Assembly: GCA_009786535.1 (NCBI GenBank)
Contig: WQRX01000011.1
Span: forward strand, 32,721 to 67,737
Direction: 5' to 3'
From: Defluviitaleaceae bacterium
GTDB lineage: Bacteria > Bacillota > Clostridia > Lachnospirales > WQUN01
Length of the DNA: 35,017 nt
Below, piece by piece: positions 7,755 through 16,077 of this stretch (within the stretch, counting starts at the first letter, position 1; each line of letters starts with the position of its first letter). The position numbers were made by a program, and so were the translations under genes. A model generated the notes under the pieces. The model ran no database searches. It saw nothing but the letters and a program-made list of their open reading frames with translations, and had not been told where the DNA came from.

Positions 7755-9824
7755 ATGCAAAAATTAATCGCTCGGTACAAACAAACCGACCCAAAGCAAC
7801 GCAATGCGGGCGGGAATATTCTTAAATTTCTTGCAATTTTGCTGGCGTTTACATTAATCGCGCAGGGTACAAGCGGGGCAACCATGGCGCGCGTGGCGCT
7901 TGCATCCCCCGAGCGGGGGGAAATTATTGACGCAATAAGCGCACATGCAACCATCCACGCCGCCGACCGCCTGCATTTATATGTGCCCGCGGGGCTTCGT
8001 ATCACACAAATGCACGTAAACACAGGGCAACCCCTGCAAGCGGGGCAACCCGTGGCGGCGTTTGACTTGGAAAATCTATACAGCGTCTATACACGAGAAA
8101 GTGCCAATTTGCAACGCTTGCAACGGGATTTGGCAAACATAGCCGCAAACGGTGAAAGTCCCATCGAAACCGCCCAGCGTAATTTGTCCCGCGCGCACGC
8201 CGATTATACGCAAACCGTACAACAGAGCGAAGCCGATATCCGTACCGCGCAAGATGCGTTAAACGCCCTTGCCCGGCCCGAGGCACTGCGTAGCCATGAG
8301 CGCGCCATGGCAGACTACTATGCAGCGAAAGCACAGGGCGAGGCAGAGGTTTCCGCCGCTTTGTACCAATTGCAAAATACCCCCGACGAAGCCGCCCTGC
8401 GCAGCCAAGCCCGCGCCGAAGAGGACTACGCACAAACCCGCGCTCGGGTTGAGGCGGACATTGCCGCCGCCTATACCCATTACAATACCGTGCGCCGCGG
8501 CACACAGGTAGACCGTACCGCTGTAGAAAATGCCCAGCGTAACGCCCAGCGTGCGCGGGAGGATTATCAGGCAACGGTACAGCAAAGCGAAGATGCAATA
8601 CGCAATGCAGAAAACGCGCTCTTAGATGCGTTACGTACGGGCAATGCTTCTTTAGAAGAAATTGCGCTTTTGCAACAGGCTATAGCCGCCGCGCAAGCAA
8701 CGGCACAGGCAAACCATCTTGCGGTATTGCGCCGTGTGGAAGATGCAGAAACCGCCCTTTCTCAAGCGCAGCGGGGGGTAAATGCTGCCACGCAAAACGA
8801 ACGTGAGCAAGCATCCAACGCCCTTGAAAATATAAGACAAAGCGCAGAAAACAACCTGCAAACCGCGCGACGCCGCGTAGAGGACGCCGCCGCCGTAATT
8901 GCACAAGCCCTCGCCCAAGCGCAAACCGCCTACGAAAACGCGCAAGCCCGCGCCGCGGAAAATATCCGCACCGCCCAACGCCGTACCGAAGACACCGCTT
9001 CGGCCTTGTACGGCGATACCCGGCGCGCTCATACAACGCTGCAAACCGCTATTACAAACGCGGCACAAAACCGCCAACAAGCCCGCCGCCGCGTAGAGGA
9101 CGCAGAGCTTGCCCTAAGCAACGCAGTTTTGCAGGCAGAAGACGCAAGCATTCTCAATCACATTAACGCAACAACCCTACAGCTGGACATTGCAGAAAAA
9201 TACGCTTTAGTGGAGAGCTTGCGCATGTTACTTTCCACAAACGGTGTTTTCTACGCGCCCAAGGCGGGGGCGGTTGCCTTCGTCCGGCCCGTGGGGGAAA
9301 TAACGAGCGCTTCGCCTTTAATTATCCTGCGCGATGTGTACGGCGGTTTTTATGCGGTGCTAAGCGTTCCCCGCACACAGGCAGAGCGCTTGCGCATAGG
9401 CAGTGAAAGCAGCGTAACCACGGGCGGCGGCAGCTTCTTTTTTGTACCTACGGTCACGGGCACTGTTTCCGCCATTGCTAACCCTTGCGAAAATGACCGC
9501 GTACAGGTCACCATTACCTTGCCCGAAGGTAATTGGCACGAAGGACAGCGGGTAGAGGCGCAGGTAATCCTTCACCGCGCCAACTATGATTTAAGTGTGC
9601 CTATATCTGCCGTGCATTCCGATAATACGGGGCATTTTTTGCTCGTTATTACGCAGCGCAATACCGTAATGGGCGTGCAAAATGTGGTTGCCCGCGTAAA
9701 TGTAACGGTGCTTGCAAGTGACCGCTACCGCGCTTCCGTTTGGGGCGCGATAGACCGCACAAGCCAAGTGATAACGGGCAGCAATACCCCCGTTGCCGTT
9801 GGCGACCGCATACGGGTGGCATAG
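7755..9824 (+). CDS. HlyD/RND-type periplasmic adaptor-like protein with long coiled coil
   Basis: The 689-residue protein has a single N-terminal membrane anchor (about residues 25-42), then a half-lipoyl motif (about 60-105), then an Ala/Gln/Arg/Glu-rich coiled coil of about 370 residues with recurring RRVEDA and AQ segments. The second half-lipoyl motif (GVFYAPKAGAV, about residue 496) and beta-barrel segments follow. This is the architecture of membrane-fusion proteins that join an inner-membrane exporter to outer structures. The coiled coil is several times longer than in typical adaptors. It lies three bases after an importer-type permease gene with AAAGGAG before the ATG, so it is in the same operon. 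An adaptor in an importer operon is unusual. A role with the next gene, a MacB/FtsX-like protein, is more natural. Confidence 0.8.
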   Translation: MQKLIARYKQTDPKQRNAGGNILKFLAILLAFTLIAQGTSGATMARVALASPERGEIIDAISAHATIHAADRLHLYVPAGLRITQMHVNTGQPLQAGQPVAAFDLENLYSVYTRESANLQRLQRDLANIAANGESPIETAQRNLSRAHADYTQTVQQSEADIRTAQDALNALARPEALRSHERAMADYYAAKAQGEAEVSAALYQLQNTPDEAALRSQARAEEDYAQTRARVEADIAAAYTHYNTVRRGTQVDRTAVENAQRNAQRAREDYQATVQQSEDAIRNAENALLDALRTGNASLEEIALLQQAIAAAQATAQANHLAVLRRVEDAETALSQAQRGVNAATQNEREQASNALENIRQSAENNLQTARRRVEDAAAVIAQALAQAQTAYENAQARAAENIRTAQRRTEDTASALYGDTRRAHTTLQTAITNAAQNRQQARRRVEDAELALSNAVLQAEDASILNHINATTLQLDIAEKYALVESLRMLLSTNGVFYAPKAGAVAFVRPVGEITSASPLIILRDVYGGFYAVLSVPRTQAERLRIGSESSVTTGGGSFFFVPTVTGTVSAIANPCENDRVQVTITLPEGNWHEGQRVEAQVILHRANYDLSVPISAVHSDNTGHFLLVITQRNTVMGVQNVVARVNVTVLASDRYRASVWGAIDRTSQVITGSNTPVAVGDRIRVA

Positions 9825-9825
9825 G

Positions 9826-10836
9826 GTGAAGCATACAGCCGTTCGTATTATTTTTGTATGCGTATTAGGCGTTTTTATCGCCCTTGGCTTCCGTGAAGCG
9901 CGTATAATCGGGCAGTTTTCGCGCGTTTCTCTGCGGTTTGAAACGCCAATAAACGGGGAAGCTGCCCGCTATGCGCGCCAACGCGCCATTGCATACGAGG
10001 GCGAAGCCCCAATATGGCTCACCTTTTGGGCGCAGGAAACGCTCCGACTCGCTACCCCAATGCGCGAAATTACCGCCCCTGCGATTCGTTTTTCGGGGGA
10101 TGCGTTTCTTGTATGGCACGCAGCCTATCTTGCGGGCAGTGCGCCAAGCGGCTTGGACGGTTACGGCATTGCTGTTTCCTACGCCCTTGCGCACCAATTA
10201 TGGGGAAGTCTTGATATTATTGGAAAGCGCCTATACGTAAACAACGCCCCGCGCACAGTGCGGGGTATCTTTGAAGGTACTGCCCCCTTGGCGTTACTGC
10301 CCTTCCACTTGGAGGACACCGCCCCCTATTGGAGCGCCGCAGAACTCCAACTGCTTACAAATTGTAAGCGGTTGACCCGCGAAAATGCCCGGCAATTTGC
10401 CCTGTCCGCAGGGCTGGGAATGCCCCAAAATATACATGCGGGTGGTGCCCAAGCCCTTGCGCGTCTTATGGCATGGCTGCCAATAATTATACTTATTTTT
10501 CACACCGCTTTTTTGTTTATGAGCTATGTAAAAACGTACAAGCCCGCCTATGTTATGCCCCTGCTGCTAAGCGGGTTTATCGTTTTTGCCCTTGTGCTGC
10601 CCTTTTTGCTTAATCACCTGCCCCCGTGGCTTATCCCCAACCAATGGAGTAACTTCGCCTTTTGGGCGAATACAATGCAGCAAGCCAACGAGGGCTTACG
10701 GGATTTTCTTTCTACCGTGCCCACCGTGCGCGACATTGAAATAAAAATACACCTGCTTAGGCAAACAGGCGTATTTATCTTTACGTTGTGCAGTTGCGTG
10801 TTGGTTATGCGCCCGACGGCAAAAACGGGCGAATAA
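9826..10836 (+). CDS. MacB/FtsX-like membrane protein (permease without ATPase)
   Basis: The product is 336 residues. One membrane helix (about 6-22) is followed by an external domain of about 190 residues with a MacB periplasmic-core-like segment (SYALAHQLWGSLDIIGKRLYV). Three further helices lie near residues 216-240, 244-268 and 312-330. This is the four-helix layout of MacB/FtsX permeases, which use ATP hydrolysis mechanically rather than as a channel. I place the start at GTG 9826, one base after the adaptor stop (9822-9824); the longer frame from 9793 would overlap the adaptor. No ATPase gene of the MacB/LolD type is present. The 3' end overlaps the convergent lipoprotein gene by 32 bases. 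Family assignment rests on layout and one motif, so it is moderate. Confidence 0.65.
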   Translation: MKHTAVRIIFVCVLGVFIALGFREARIIGQFSRVSLRFETPINGEAARYARQRAIAYEGEAPIWLTFWAQETLRLATPMREITAPAIRFSGDAFLVWHAAYLAGSAPSGLDGYGIAVSYALAHQLWGSLDIIGKRLYVNNAPRTVRGIFEGTAPLALLPFHLEDTAPYWSAAELQLLTNCKRLTRENARQFALSAGLGMPQNIHAGGAQALARLMAWLPIIILIFHTAFLFMSYVKTYKPAYVMPLLLSGFIVFALVLPFLLNHLPPWLIPNQWSNFAFWANTMQQANEGLRDFLSTVPTVRDIEIKIHLLRQTGVFIFTLCSCVLVMRPTAKTGE

Positions 10837-11911
10837 CATAAAAATTATGGGAGTCGCTGTTATCATGCTGCATGAAAAAATGATGCCGCTCGCCCAACGC
10901 ATCTAAGAAGGTGAAGCCGCTCCACGGCAGCGTTCCCATGCCAAGGTAATTGTTTACAATGTAGCCGTACCCTGCGGGAAGTATATCTACCCGCCCGTGA
11001 CCCTCCTGCGGGAAAAATACAATTTCTTCATTTATAAAATCGCCGATTAAATTAATTAATTCAAATTCATACATGGGAAAGCTTGCCCAAATTACCAGCC
11101 CGGCGCCCATTGGTTCGGCTTGTGTGCCGTAACGCAAGGTGCGCAGTGGGGTGTAATCCACCTCCACCAGCCCTGCAAAGGCGGGCAGATGGGGGTCATC
11201 GGAAGGTGCGATATTTATAAAGCCATCGTTATACCAAAACTCATACCCTTGCCATGGGGGGTGCCCTTGCCCAAATGCCCAATAATCCAACGTGGCGTGT
11301 ACAATTGACCCGCGTTCAACATAATTAATCTTGCCATCGTACATATGAAAGCGCAGCGCTACGCGTTCCCAAATATCAAAGCAGCAGCGCCCGTGGTTTA
11401 CATGTGTTTCCACAATGGCATAATTATTCTCCATTGCAACCAGTTCATGGGAGGCCGTACGCCAGTCAAACCGCGGAAAACCTGCCCGTGCATCGGCAAA
11501 ATGCAAAACGCCGCCATATTCTATAAAGATTGTACCCATTTCCGCATCTACCCGCGTTTCGCAGTAAAACCGCAATAAAAAATTGCGCACATCATTAATA
11601 CTGTGAAGCCCCGAAGCCCGCATTAACGGCGTATAGCTCATACCCACGCCGGGGTGTTCCTCGTCCGTTGGCACAAAAATACCGCGCCCCGTGTCCGTAA
11701 ACGCAAAAACGCCTTGTTTGCTCCACCAGTCTTCCCAAAACGTACCCGCTCCTTCAATGGTCGCGCCAAGTTCTTGGATTGTCCGCACACGTAAGGGCGG
11801 ATGTGTGGCTTCCGCGGTTGGGGTGGGGTAAACAGGTGATTCCCCTGCGCTGTCACAGCCGCTAAGAAAAATGGCTGTAAGCAGTACGAATAATAAACAC
11901 AACGACTTCAT
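10805..11911 (-). CDS. Hypothetical lipoprotein (368 aa)
   Basis: A signal peptide with a textbook lipobox (LSGC, Cys about residue 19) is followed by a Pro/Thr-rich tether and a globular domain of about 320 residues rich in Trp, Tyr and Phe. Residues about 60-200 (IQELGATIEGAGTFWEDWW onward) weakly recall the fold description of IseA-type cell-wall hydrolase inhibitor lipoproteins, but I would not assign that. The ATG at 11911 is chosen because GAAAGGA (11921-11927 on the plus strand) directly abuts the alternative ATG at 11920. A perfect TTGACA lies upstream (11972-11977, read on the minus strand) next to TATAAT. The gene is monocistronic and converges with the MacB-like gene, overlapping it by 32 bases. 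Confidence 0.7.
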   Translation of the reverse strand: MKSLCLLFVLLTAIFLSGCDSAGESPVYPTPTAEATHPPLRVRTIQELGATIEGAGTFWEDWWSKQGVFAFTDTGRGIFVPTDEEHPGVGMSYTPLMRASGLHSINDVRNFLLRFYCETRVDAEMGTIFIEYGGVLHFADARAGFPRFDWRTASHELVAMENNYAIVETHVNHGRCCFDIWERVALRFHMYDGKINYVERGSIVHATLDYWAFGQGHPPWQGYEFWYNDGFINIAPSDDPHLPAFAGLVEVDYTPLRTLRYGTQAEPMGAGLVIWASFPMYEFELINLIGDFINEEIVFFPQEGHGRVDILPAGYGYIVNNYLGMGTLPWSGFTFLDALGERHHFFMQHDNSDSHNFYVIRPFLPSGA

Positions 11912-11963
11912 GGTATACATTCCTTTCGGGGTGAATGATATATGGGGCAGTGCCCTGCGCTCC

Positions 11964-11977
11964 ATTATAATTGTCAA
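11964..11977 (-). promoter_or_regulatory. Promoter-like elements upstream of the lipoprotein gene
   Basis: On the minus strand TTGACA (11972-11977) and TATAAT (11964-11969) occur two bases apart. They cannot serve as one promoter at that spacing, so one of them presumably works with a weaker partner. A promoter is expected here, 53-66 bases before the ATG. Confidence 0.3.
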
Positions 11978-12113
11978 ATGTTATGAAGTTATTTATACAT
12001 TATTACTTATTTTTTATCCAAATAAAATTACATAAAAAATAAATAATTCGTAGAAAGTGAGCGCAATGGATTTACCTAAAATTTACTTTGGGGAAGTCTA
12101 TATCACAATTAGG

Positions 12114-12143
12114 TTGACAAAATTGTAACAATAGGTTTAAAAT
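12114..12143 (+). promoter_or_regulatory. Candidate promoter for the ABC-class ATPase gene
   Basis: TTGACA (12114-12119) is followed after 18 bases by TAAAAT (12138-12143). The spacer 11978-12316 holds no gene; it is very AT-rich and marks the left edge of the low-GC island. A small dyad, GTAGCC/GGCTAC (around 12235-12252), lies between promoter and start. A short similar sequence (TGAAC.TAGCCAT) recurs just after the gene near 14058. Confidence 0.45.
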
Positions 12144-12316
12144 CTTCATCAAATGGGTAAGTAAGTGGCACAAGCGATTAAGTTAAACGGCTATATATGA
12201 CGATACTCCTTTAGATTTGAAGCGTATGATGAACGTAGCCATATAGGGCTACATGATATGCTGCAAATGGAAAATTGAATGCCAATGCGTTTGAAATGAA
12301 ACAGAAAGGATATTTC

Positions 12317-14053
12317 ATGAATAGACTAATACAATTGCTTGCTTCATGTGAATTTGGAGATGTCGCTTCCCTCAGAAGAATTTATACATACGAAGGCGGC
12401 GAAACATATGAGTACGAAGGTGTAACAATTGAATGTGGCGAAACCCAACGAACCACGCCGGAGTTTGTTAAATTCACCTTGGGATTCCCTTTGGATATGC
12501 TAGAAATAGCTATATTCGGAGATTCGCAATTGAATACCATGATTGCAGATTATGGCTTGCGTGAATTTGGAAAACATATTGATGAGATATATCTCGAAAA
12601 AGGGTTAGGCAAAGAAAAATATACGGGTAAAATATCTATCCACAAGCCTACCTCAAAAATTGTGTTGCGCAGCAGTTCATTCATACGAAATAAAATTTTA
12701 TATATATCGCTTACGATACGCTTCCCTGTGCTACATGCGTCTAAACGGAATGCAGTAGCCGGAAAAGCATGTGTCAGAATCGTTCAAAAGGATTTAGCGC
12801 GTGCCATCCGAAACTTTCTATATTCATTCGACCCGGATGATTTTGAAGAATGTGCTGCGGTATATAAAAGACAACAAGAGATTCGGCATATGTTATCAAG
12901 GAAAGGGTTGGTTGGTTTCATCGCAAATGGAAGTATATTGCCTCGTAACGGGGATGGGTTTGCACTCAAGGGGGCTGTCCCCTTTCAATCACCTTACGAA
13001 GATGAAATAGAAATGCAATTTCCAGATGGGTTCGTATTGCACGGAATGGGAATTAAGGAAGGTGTAACTGTCATTACGGGAGGTGGATATTCAGGGAAAA
13101 GCACCTTGTTAGATGGTTTAATGCATGGTATTTATGACCATGTTCCGGGGGATGGACGAGAATATTGTATTATGCAGGAAAGGGCATGTAAGATTATCGC
13201 TGAGGATGGTAGAAGTGTAACATCTTTGGATATTTCCCCATTTATCCGAAATAAAGGAAGCCTTAGCACAAAGAGTTTCACTTCTCAACACGCCAGCGGA
13301 AGTACGTCCCAAGCGGCGAACATTATGGAGGCAATTTCATTCGGGTGTAGTGCATTACTGATTGATGAGGACAGAACAGCAACAAATTTTATGATACGGG
13401 ATACACGCATGAAAAAAATTATTAAAGATGACCCGATTGTACCATTTACTGACCGTGTGCGCCAGATACACACCGAAACAGGAATTTCCACGATATTGAT
13501 TATTGGCGGGAGTAGTGAGTATTTGGATTTAGCAGATAACGTCTATATGATGAAGGATTATTTGATTGCCAACTATAACAATGAAGTCGCAAAAACAAGG
13601 CAAAATACATTAGATTTCTTTACTGCCAATGACAAAGAGCCCGTCAAATGGCGAGATGAACGAACACTTGTCAAAAAATCAATGTCAGCGTTCAGAAAAG
13701 ATGAAACAAATAAAATTCGTGAATTTGTTTCGGTAAATGATGATGAATTGTATATTGGCATTCATAGGACTAATATCGCTCGTCTTGAAACAATCATTTC
13801 CTCACAACAAGGGTCAGCGATTGCTTTTGTAATACGATACTTATTTACTGTCCAAAAAGCCGATAAATGCCACCTTCTTGATGAAATCAGCAACATATAT
13901 GAGAAAATAAAACTAAGTGGTTTTGATGATATTTATTCAAGCAAATTTGGCATTGACTTTAATTTGGAACTCCCTACCATACACGATATTTTGTTTGCGC
14001 TTTCACGAATGAACAACTTGAAGTATGAAAATACGTTCACGCAAGATGATTAG
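12317..14053 (+). CDS. ABC-class ATPase of unknown function (COG3044 / ABC_ATPase family)
   Basis: The 578-residue protein has a divergent N-terminal region of about 120 residues, then the conserved body of the ABC_ATPase (PF09818-like) family. It carries KGLVGFIANGSILPR, the Walker A GGGYSGKSTL (about residue 254), PGDGRE, the signature-like SGSTSQAANI, and the Walker B region ALLIDEDRTATNFMIRD. No membrane segment is present. Family members are soluble nucleotide-binding proteins; the trypanosome relative MRB1590 binds RNA, but the bacterial role is not established. ATG 12317 is chosen over 12275 because AGAAAGGA precedes it by seven bases. The gene stands alone between low-GC spacers and next to mobile debris, so it is probably acquired. 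The N-terminal segment matches no part of the family that I can recall. Confidence 0.85.
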   Translation: MNRLIQLLASCEFGDVASLRRIYTYEGGETYEYEGVTIECGETQRTTPEFVKFTLGFPLDMLEIAIFGDSQLNTMIADYGLREFGKHIDEIYLEKGLGKEKYTGKISIHKPTSKIVLRSSSFIRNKILYISLTIRFPVLHASKRNAVAGKACVRIVQKDLARAIRNFLYSFDPDDFEECAAVYKRQQEIRHMLSRKGLVGFIANGSILPRNGDGFALKGAVPFQSPYEDEIEMQFPDGFVLHGMGIKEGVTVITGGGYSGKSTLLDGLMHGIYDHVPGDGREYCIMQERACKIIAEDGRSVTSLDISPFIRNKGSLSTKSFTSQHASGSTSQAANIMEAISFGCSALLIDEDRTATNFMIRDTRMKKIIKDDPIVPFTDRVRQIHTETGISTILIIGGSSEYLDLADNVYMMKDYLIANYNNEVAKTRQNTLDFFTANDKEPVKWRDERTLVKKSMSAFRKDETNKIREFVSVNDDELYIGIHRTNIARLETIISSQQGSAIAFVIRYLFTVQKADKCHLLDEISNIYEKIKLSGFDDIYSSKFGIDFNLELPTIHDILFALSRMNNLKYENTFTQDD

Positions 14054-14108
14054 CATTGAACATAGCCATGTCCGTAGTGGATTCTGTTGCTTGATGACTA
14101 TTGCAAGT

Positions 14109-14272
14109 TATAGCAGTTTAGCCAACAGAGGGGCTATAACGAAATACCGTTTCAGTCCCTTTTTCGTCGCTCTCGTTGACTAGAAGCCCTCATTTGCAAA
14201 AGAGACTCCGTGGGACGCTTTCATTTCGTTACAGCCCCGCTAGATTTCCGCGCTGCTGATGAAACTGCTATA
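14109..14272 (+). repeat. 164-bp imperfect inverted-repeat element (MITE or structured RNA)
   Basis: TATAGCAGTTT (14109-14119) pairs perfectly with AAACTGCTATA (14262-14272). Inside it, GGGGCTATAACGAAAT (14130-14145) pairs at 15 of 16 positions with 14223-14238, and GTCCC/GGGAC pair further in. No open frame fills the element. It could be a small non-autonomous transposon or a folded RNA; the nested arms with unpaired bulges look RNA-like. Confidence 0.6.
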
Positions 14273-14305
14273 TTACAACAATGAACCCGTAGGGTGTTGG
14301 GGATG

Positions 14306-14345
14306 TATAGGTCTGCCACGAAAATAAATCTTGGGCAGACCTATA
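14306..14345 (+). terminator. Perfect 12-bp hairpin, terminator-like
   Basis: TATAGGTCTGCC (14306-14317) is perfectly complementary to GGCAGACCTATA (14334-14345) around a 16-base loop. Only a mixed AT tail follows, not a clean T run. It could end transcription from the ATPase gene or be the tip of a mobile element. The rest of 14054-14373 holds no gene. Confidence 0.5.
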
Positions 14346-14373
14346 ATATTATTTCATTACCATGACTTTTTTG

Positions 14374-14493
14374 CTACGCCGCGTCTGCGAATGGGTCAAA
14401 ATCCGCATCGTAGCCAGCATCGTTGTTTTGAGCGTCATCGTTATCCCTCTTGGAACCTGCGAAATACACGGATTCAGCGACAACCTTATAGAC
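14374..14493 (-). pseudogene. ssb: C-terminal fragment of a single-stranded DNA-binding protein
   Basis: Read on the minus strand, 39 codons encode a segment starting VYKVVAESVYFAGSK, the end of an SSB OB-fold (phage or Clostridia type), then an Asp/Asn-rich linker and DFDPFADAA before the stop at 14374-14376. Upstream, the frame meets a stop codon inside the palindrome at 14498-14545, so the N-terminal two thirds are missing and no start is available. The usual acidic C-terminal tip (DDDLPF-like) is also not evident. It is interpreted as a remnant of a phage or integrative element, cut at the palindrome where the IS256 fragment also ends. The motif match is good but short. Confidence 0.6.
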
Positions 14494-14497
14494 ATGT

Positions 14498-14545
14498 AAG
14501 CGTCAAATAAGCCAGCGCCTGTACAGAAGCTGGTTTATTTGACGT
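14498..14545. repeat. Palindromic repeat, full copy (half copy at 24177)
   Basis: GCGTCAAATAAGCCAGC pairs with GCTGGTTTATTTGACGT (15 of 17) around a centre containing the perfect palindrome CTGTACAG. Both the SSB fragment and the truncated transposase end at or inside it; the transposase's in-frame TAA lies within the right arm. The left arm and centre, read in reverse, match 24179-24209 at about 29 of 30 positions. Confidence 0.8.
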
Positions 14546-15289
14546 TTGCTTTCAAGTTGTCATGGCAAGCCACAAAAATGTCCGTAACGCCCTGTTTTCT
14601 AAGGTCTGAGCAGATTCCTGCCCAGAATGATGCACCTTCGTTTTCTGATAACCAGCAGCCCAAAATTTCCTTGCGGCCGTCCATGTCGATACCCAAAACG
14701 CTGTACACGCATTTGTTGATAATTTGGTTATCCTTGCGGCTTTTGAACACCACACCATCAAAATACACAATGGGATAAATGCTTTCAAGTGGGCGATTTT
14801 GCCATTCGTTTACTTCTGGTAGAATCTTGTCCGTGATTTTCGATACCAGCGTTTGTGATACTTCCGCGCCGTAGATTTCTCGCACACTGTCCTCTATGTC
14901 GTGCTGGCTCATCCCCTTCGCATACATGGCGAGTATTTTTGCTCAATTTCGTCCATGCGTACCTGCCGCATTGATAATACTTGCGGCTCAAACTCGCCGT
15001 TTCGGTCGCGTGGTATTGATTGCAACTTCTGCCGCTCCGTAATCGCTTGTTATTGTCTTGCAATTGTAACCGTTTCGGCTGTTGCCGCTATTATTTCCCA
15101 CCACGCTGTTTTTGTCGTATCCCAGATGCTCGTCCATTTCCGCTTCCAGCATTTGCTCGATGCTTCCCGCAAATAATCGCTTCAGCCTCTCTTGGATATC
15201 TCCCGTGCTTTGGCATTCTGCCACCAACAGCTTTACTAACTCTAGTTCGTGTTCTGTTTGAACGTTTTTTTAGTGTCCTCATGTGACAT
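14535..15289 (-). pseudogene. IS256-family (mutator) transposase, truncated and frameshifted
   Basis: Starting from an ATG at 15289 behind GGAGA, the minus strand encodes an IS256-type transposase in pieces: MSHEDTKKTF, then LVAECQSTGDIQERLKRLFAGS to INT, then RDRNGEFEPQV to DEIEQK, then MYAKGMSQHDIEDSVREIYG to ACHDNLKA. Frame changes are needed near 15242, 15015 and 14935. The last piece contains the first catalytic Asp region (PIVYFDGVVF) but stops at the palindrome, so about the last 200 residues, including the remaining catalytic acids, are missing. It is inactive. It lies between the SSB fragment and the RiPP-like cluster. Confidence 0.88.
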
Positions 15290-15357
15290 ATCTCCATTTT
15301 TTTGTTATGGAGATTATTATCTACACGAGGAAAAAATCAGCTTCACCCAAAACAAAA

Positions 15358-15399
15358 CGCAAACTTCACGGCGTTGTCCTTCACCCGCTGAAGTCTGCG
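15358..15399. repeat. Stem-loop downstream of the IS256 start
   Basis: CGCAAACTTCA (15358-15368) pairs with TGAAGTCTGCG (15389-15399) at 10 of 11 positions. The surrounding stretch 15290-15530 has no gene and probably includes the outer end of the IS256 element, whose terminal repeat I cannot define because the other end is lost. Confidence 0.4.
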
Positions 15400-15530
15400 T
15401 AACTTTTTCAATCTTATATTCCGGTCATCCCCGAAGCTTCTTGCATTTTTGCATGGGTTTGGATATCTCCACCCAAAAATCCAGCTTCGCCTCTGCTTTC
15501 TTCACATTTCTCGCGCTTATTCATTAAATA

Positions 15531-15567
15531 GGGGATGCCTTGCCTTTTTTCTTAGCAAGACATCCCC
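15531..15567. terminator. Stem-loop, possible second terminator
   Basis: GGGGATGCCTTGC (15531-15543) pairs with GCAAGACATCCCC (15555-15567) at 12 of 13 positions; the loop contains a T6 run. It lies between the IS fragment and the XRE gene and could insulate the two. Confidence 0.5.
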
Positions 15568-15581
15568 TTTGAGTAAAACTA

Positions 15582-15612
15582 TTTTATGAGGCAATAAATA
15601 ATCTCATAAAAA
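15582..15612 (-). terminator. Terminator of the XRE regulator gene
   Basis: On the minus strand, five bases after the XRE stop codon, TTTTATGAG and CTCATAAAA form a perfect 9-bp stem with a 12-base loop, followed by TAGTTTT. Confidence 0.6.
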
Positions 15613-15616
15613 CAAT

Positions 15617-15958
15617 CTATCTTCTCTTCGTGCCTGACTTATCTAAAGTCGCTAACTCCTCTAATTGCTTTATGGCACATAATTGAAATTCTTGACTTAA
15701 TGACTTGAATAAACCATTCACTCTTACACTATGCGCATCAACGCTTTCAGCGAACATAGACTCTGATCCGGTTCTGAGCCATAGCTCGTTGACATTATAG
15801 TTAAGGCAGATTAAGCGAACAATTCTATCGTTGACCACTTTTTTATTTTTCTCCAATTCAGCGAGGTAGCTAACGGAAATTGCCATTTGTCCAGCGAACC
15901 TCGCTTGAGTGATACCGATTGTTTGTCTTATGATTTTTATTCTATCACCAATTTGCAT
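15617..15958 (-). CDS. XRE-family transcriptional regulator
   Basis: The 113-residue protein has an N-terminal Cro/C1 helix-turn-helix (about residues 4-58; IGITQARFAGQMAISVSYLAELEKNKK) ending in the typical NELWLRTGSESMF stretch, and a short helical C-terminus for dimerisation. The start is ATG 15958, behind AGAAGGG; the longer frame to 16006 has no ribosome site. It is transcribed away from the candidate precursor peptide gene. The spacer carries three copies of an AT-rich operator-like repeat overlapping the region of both promoters, so it probably represses its own gene and the peptide operon. It lacks the long C-terminal sensor of Rgg-type regulators. Confidence 0.9.
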   Translation of the reverse strand: MQIGDRIKIIRQTIGITQARFAGQMAISVSYLAELEKNKKVVNDRIVRLICLNYNVNELWLRTGSESMFAESVDAHSVRVNGLFKSLSQEFQLCAIKQLEELATLDKSGTKRR

Positions 15959-16020
15959 TAAGCCCTTCTCCCATACATATATAGTTGCTAAATTTATTAT
16001 TGACATTTAATGTAAATAAT

Positions 16021-16076
16021 ATAGCCTGAAAATCTAAAAAATATAGGTTAAAAATTAAAAAATAGGTTGAAAAATT
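16021..16076. promoter_or_regulatory. Three operator-like direct repeats between XRE gene and RiPP operon
   Basis: Related sequences ATAGCCTGAAAATCT (16021), ATAGGTTAAAAATT (16043) and ATAGGTTGAAAAATT (16062) are spaced about 19-22 bases apart, that is, two helical turns. The last ends two bases before a TTGACA box. They are the obvious candidate binding sites for the XRE protein encoded just to the left. Confidence 0.55.
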
Positions 16077-16077
16077 C

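Noticed and set aside
15617..15958. XRE protein as an Rgg-type peptide receptor for the adjacent small peptide
   Set aside because: It has only 113 residues and lacks the long TPR-like C-terminal domain.
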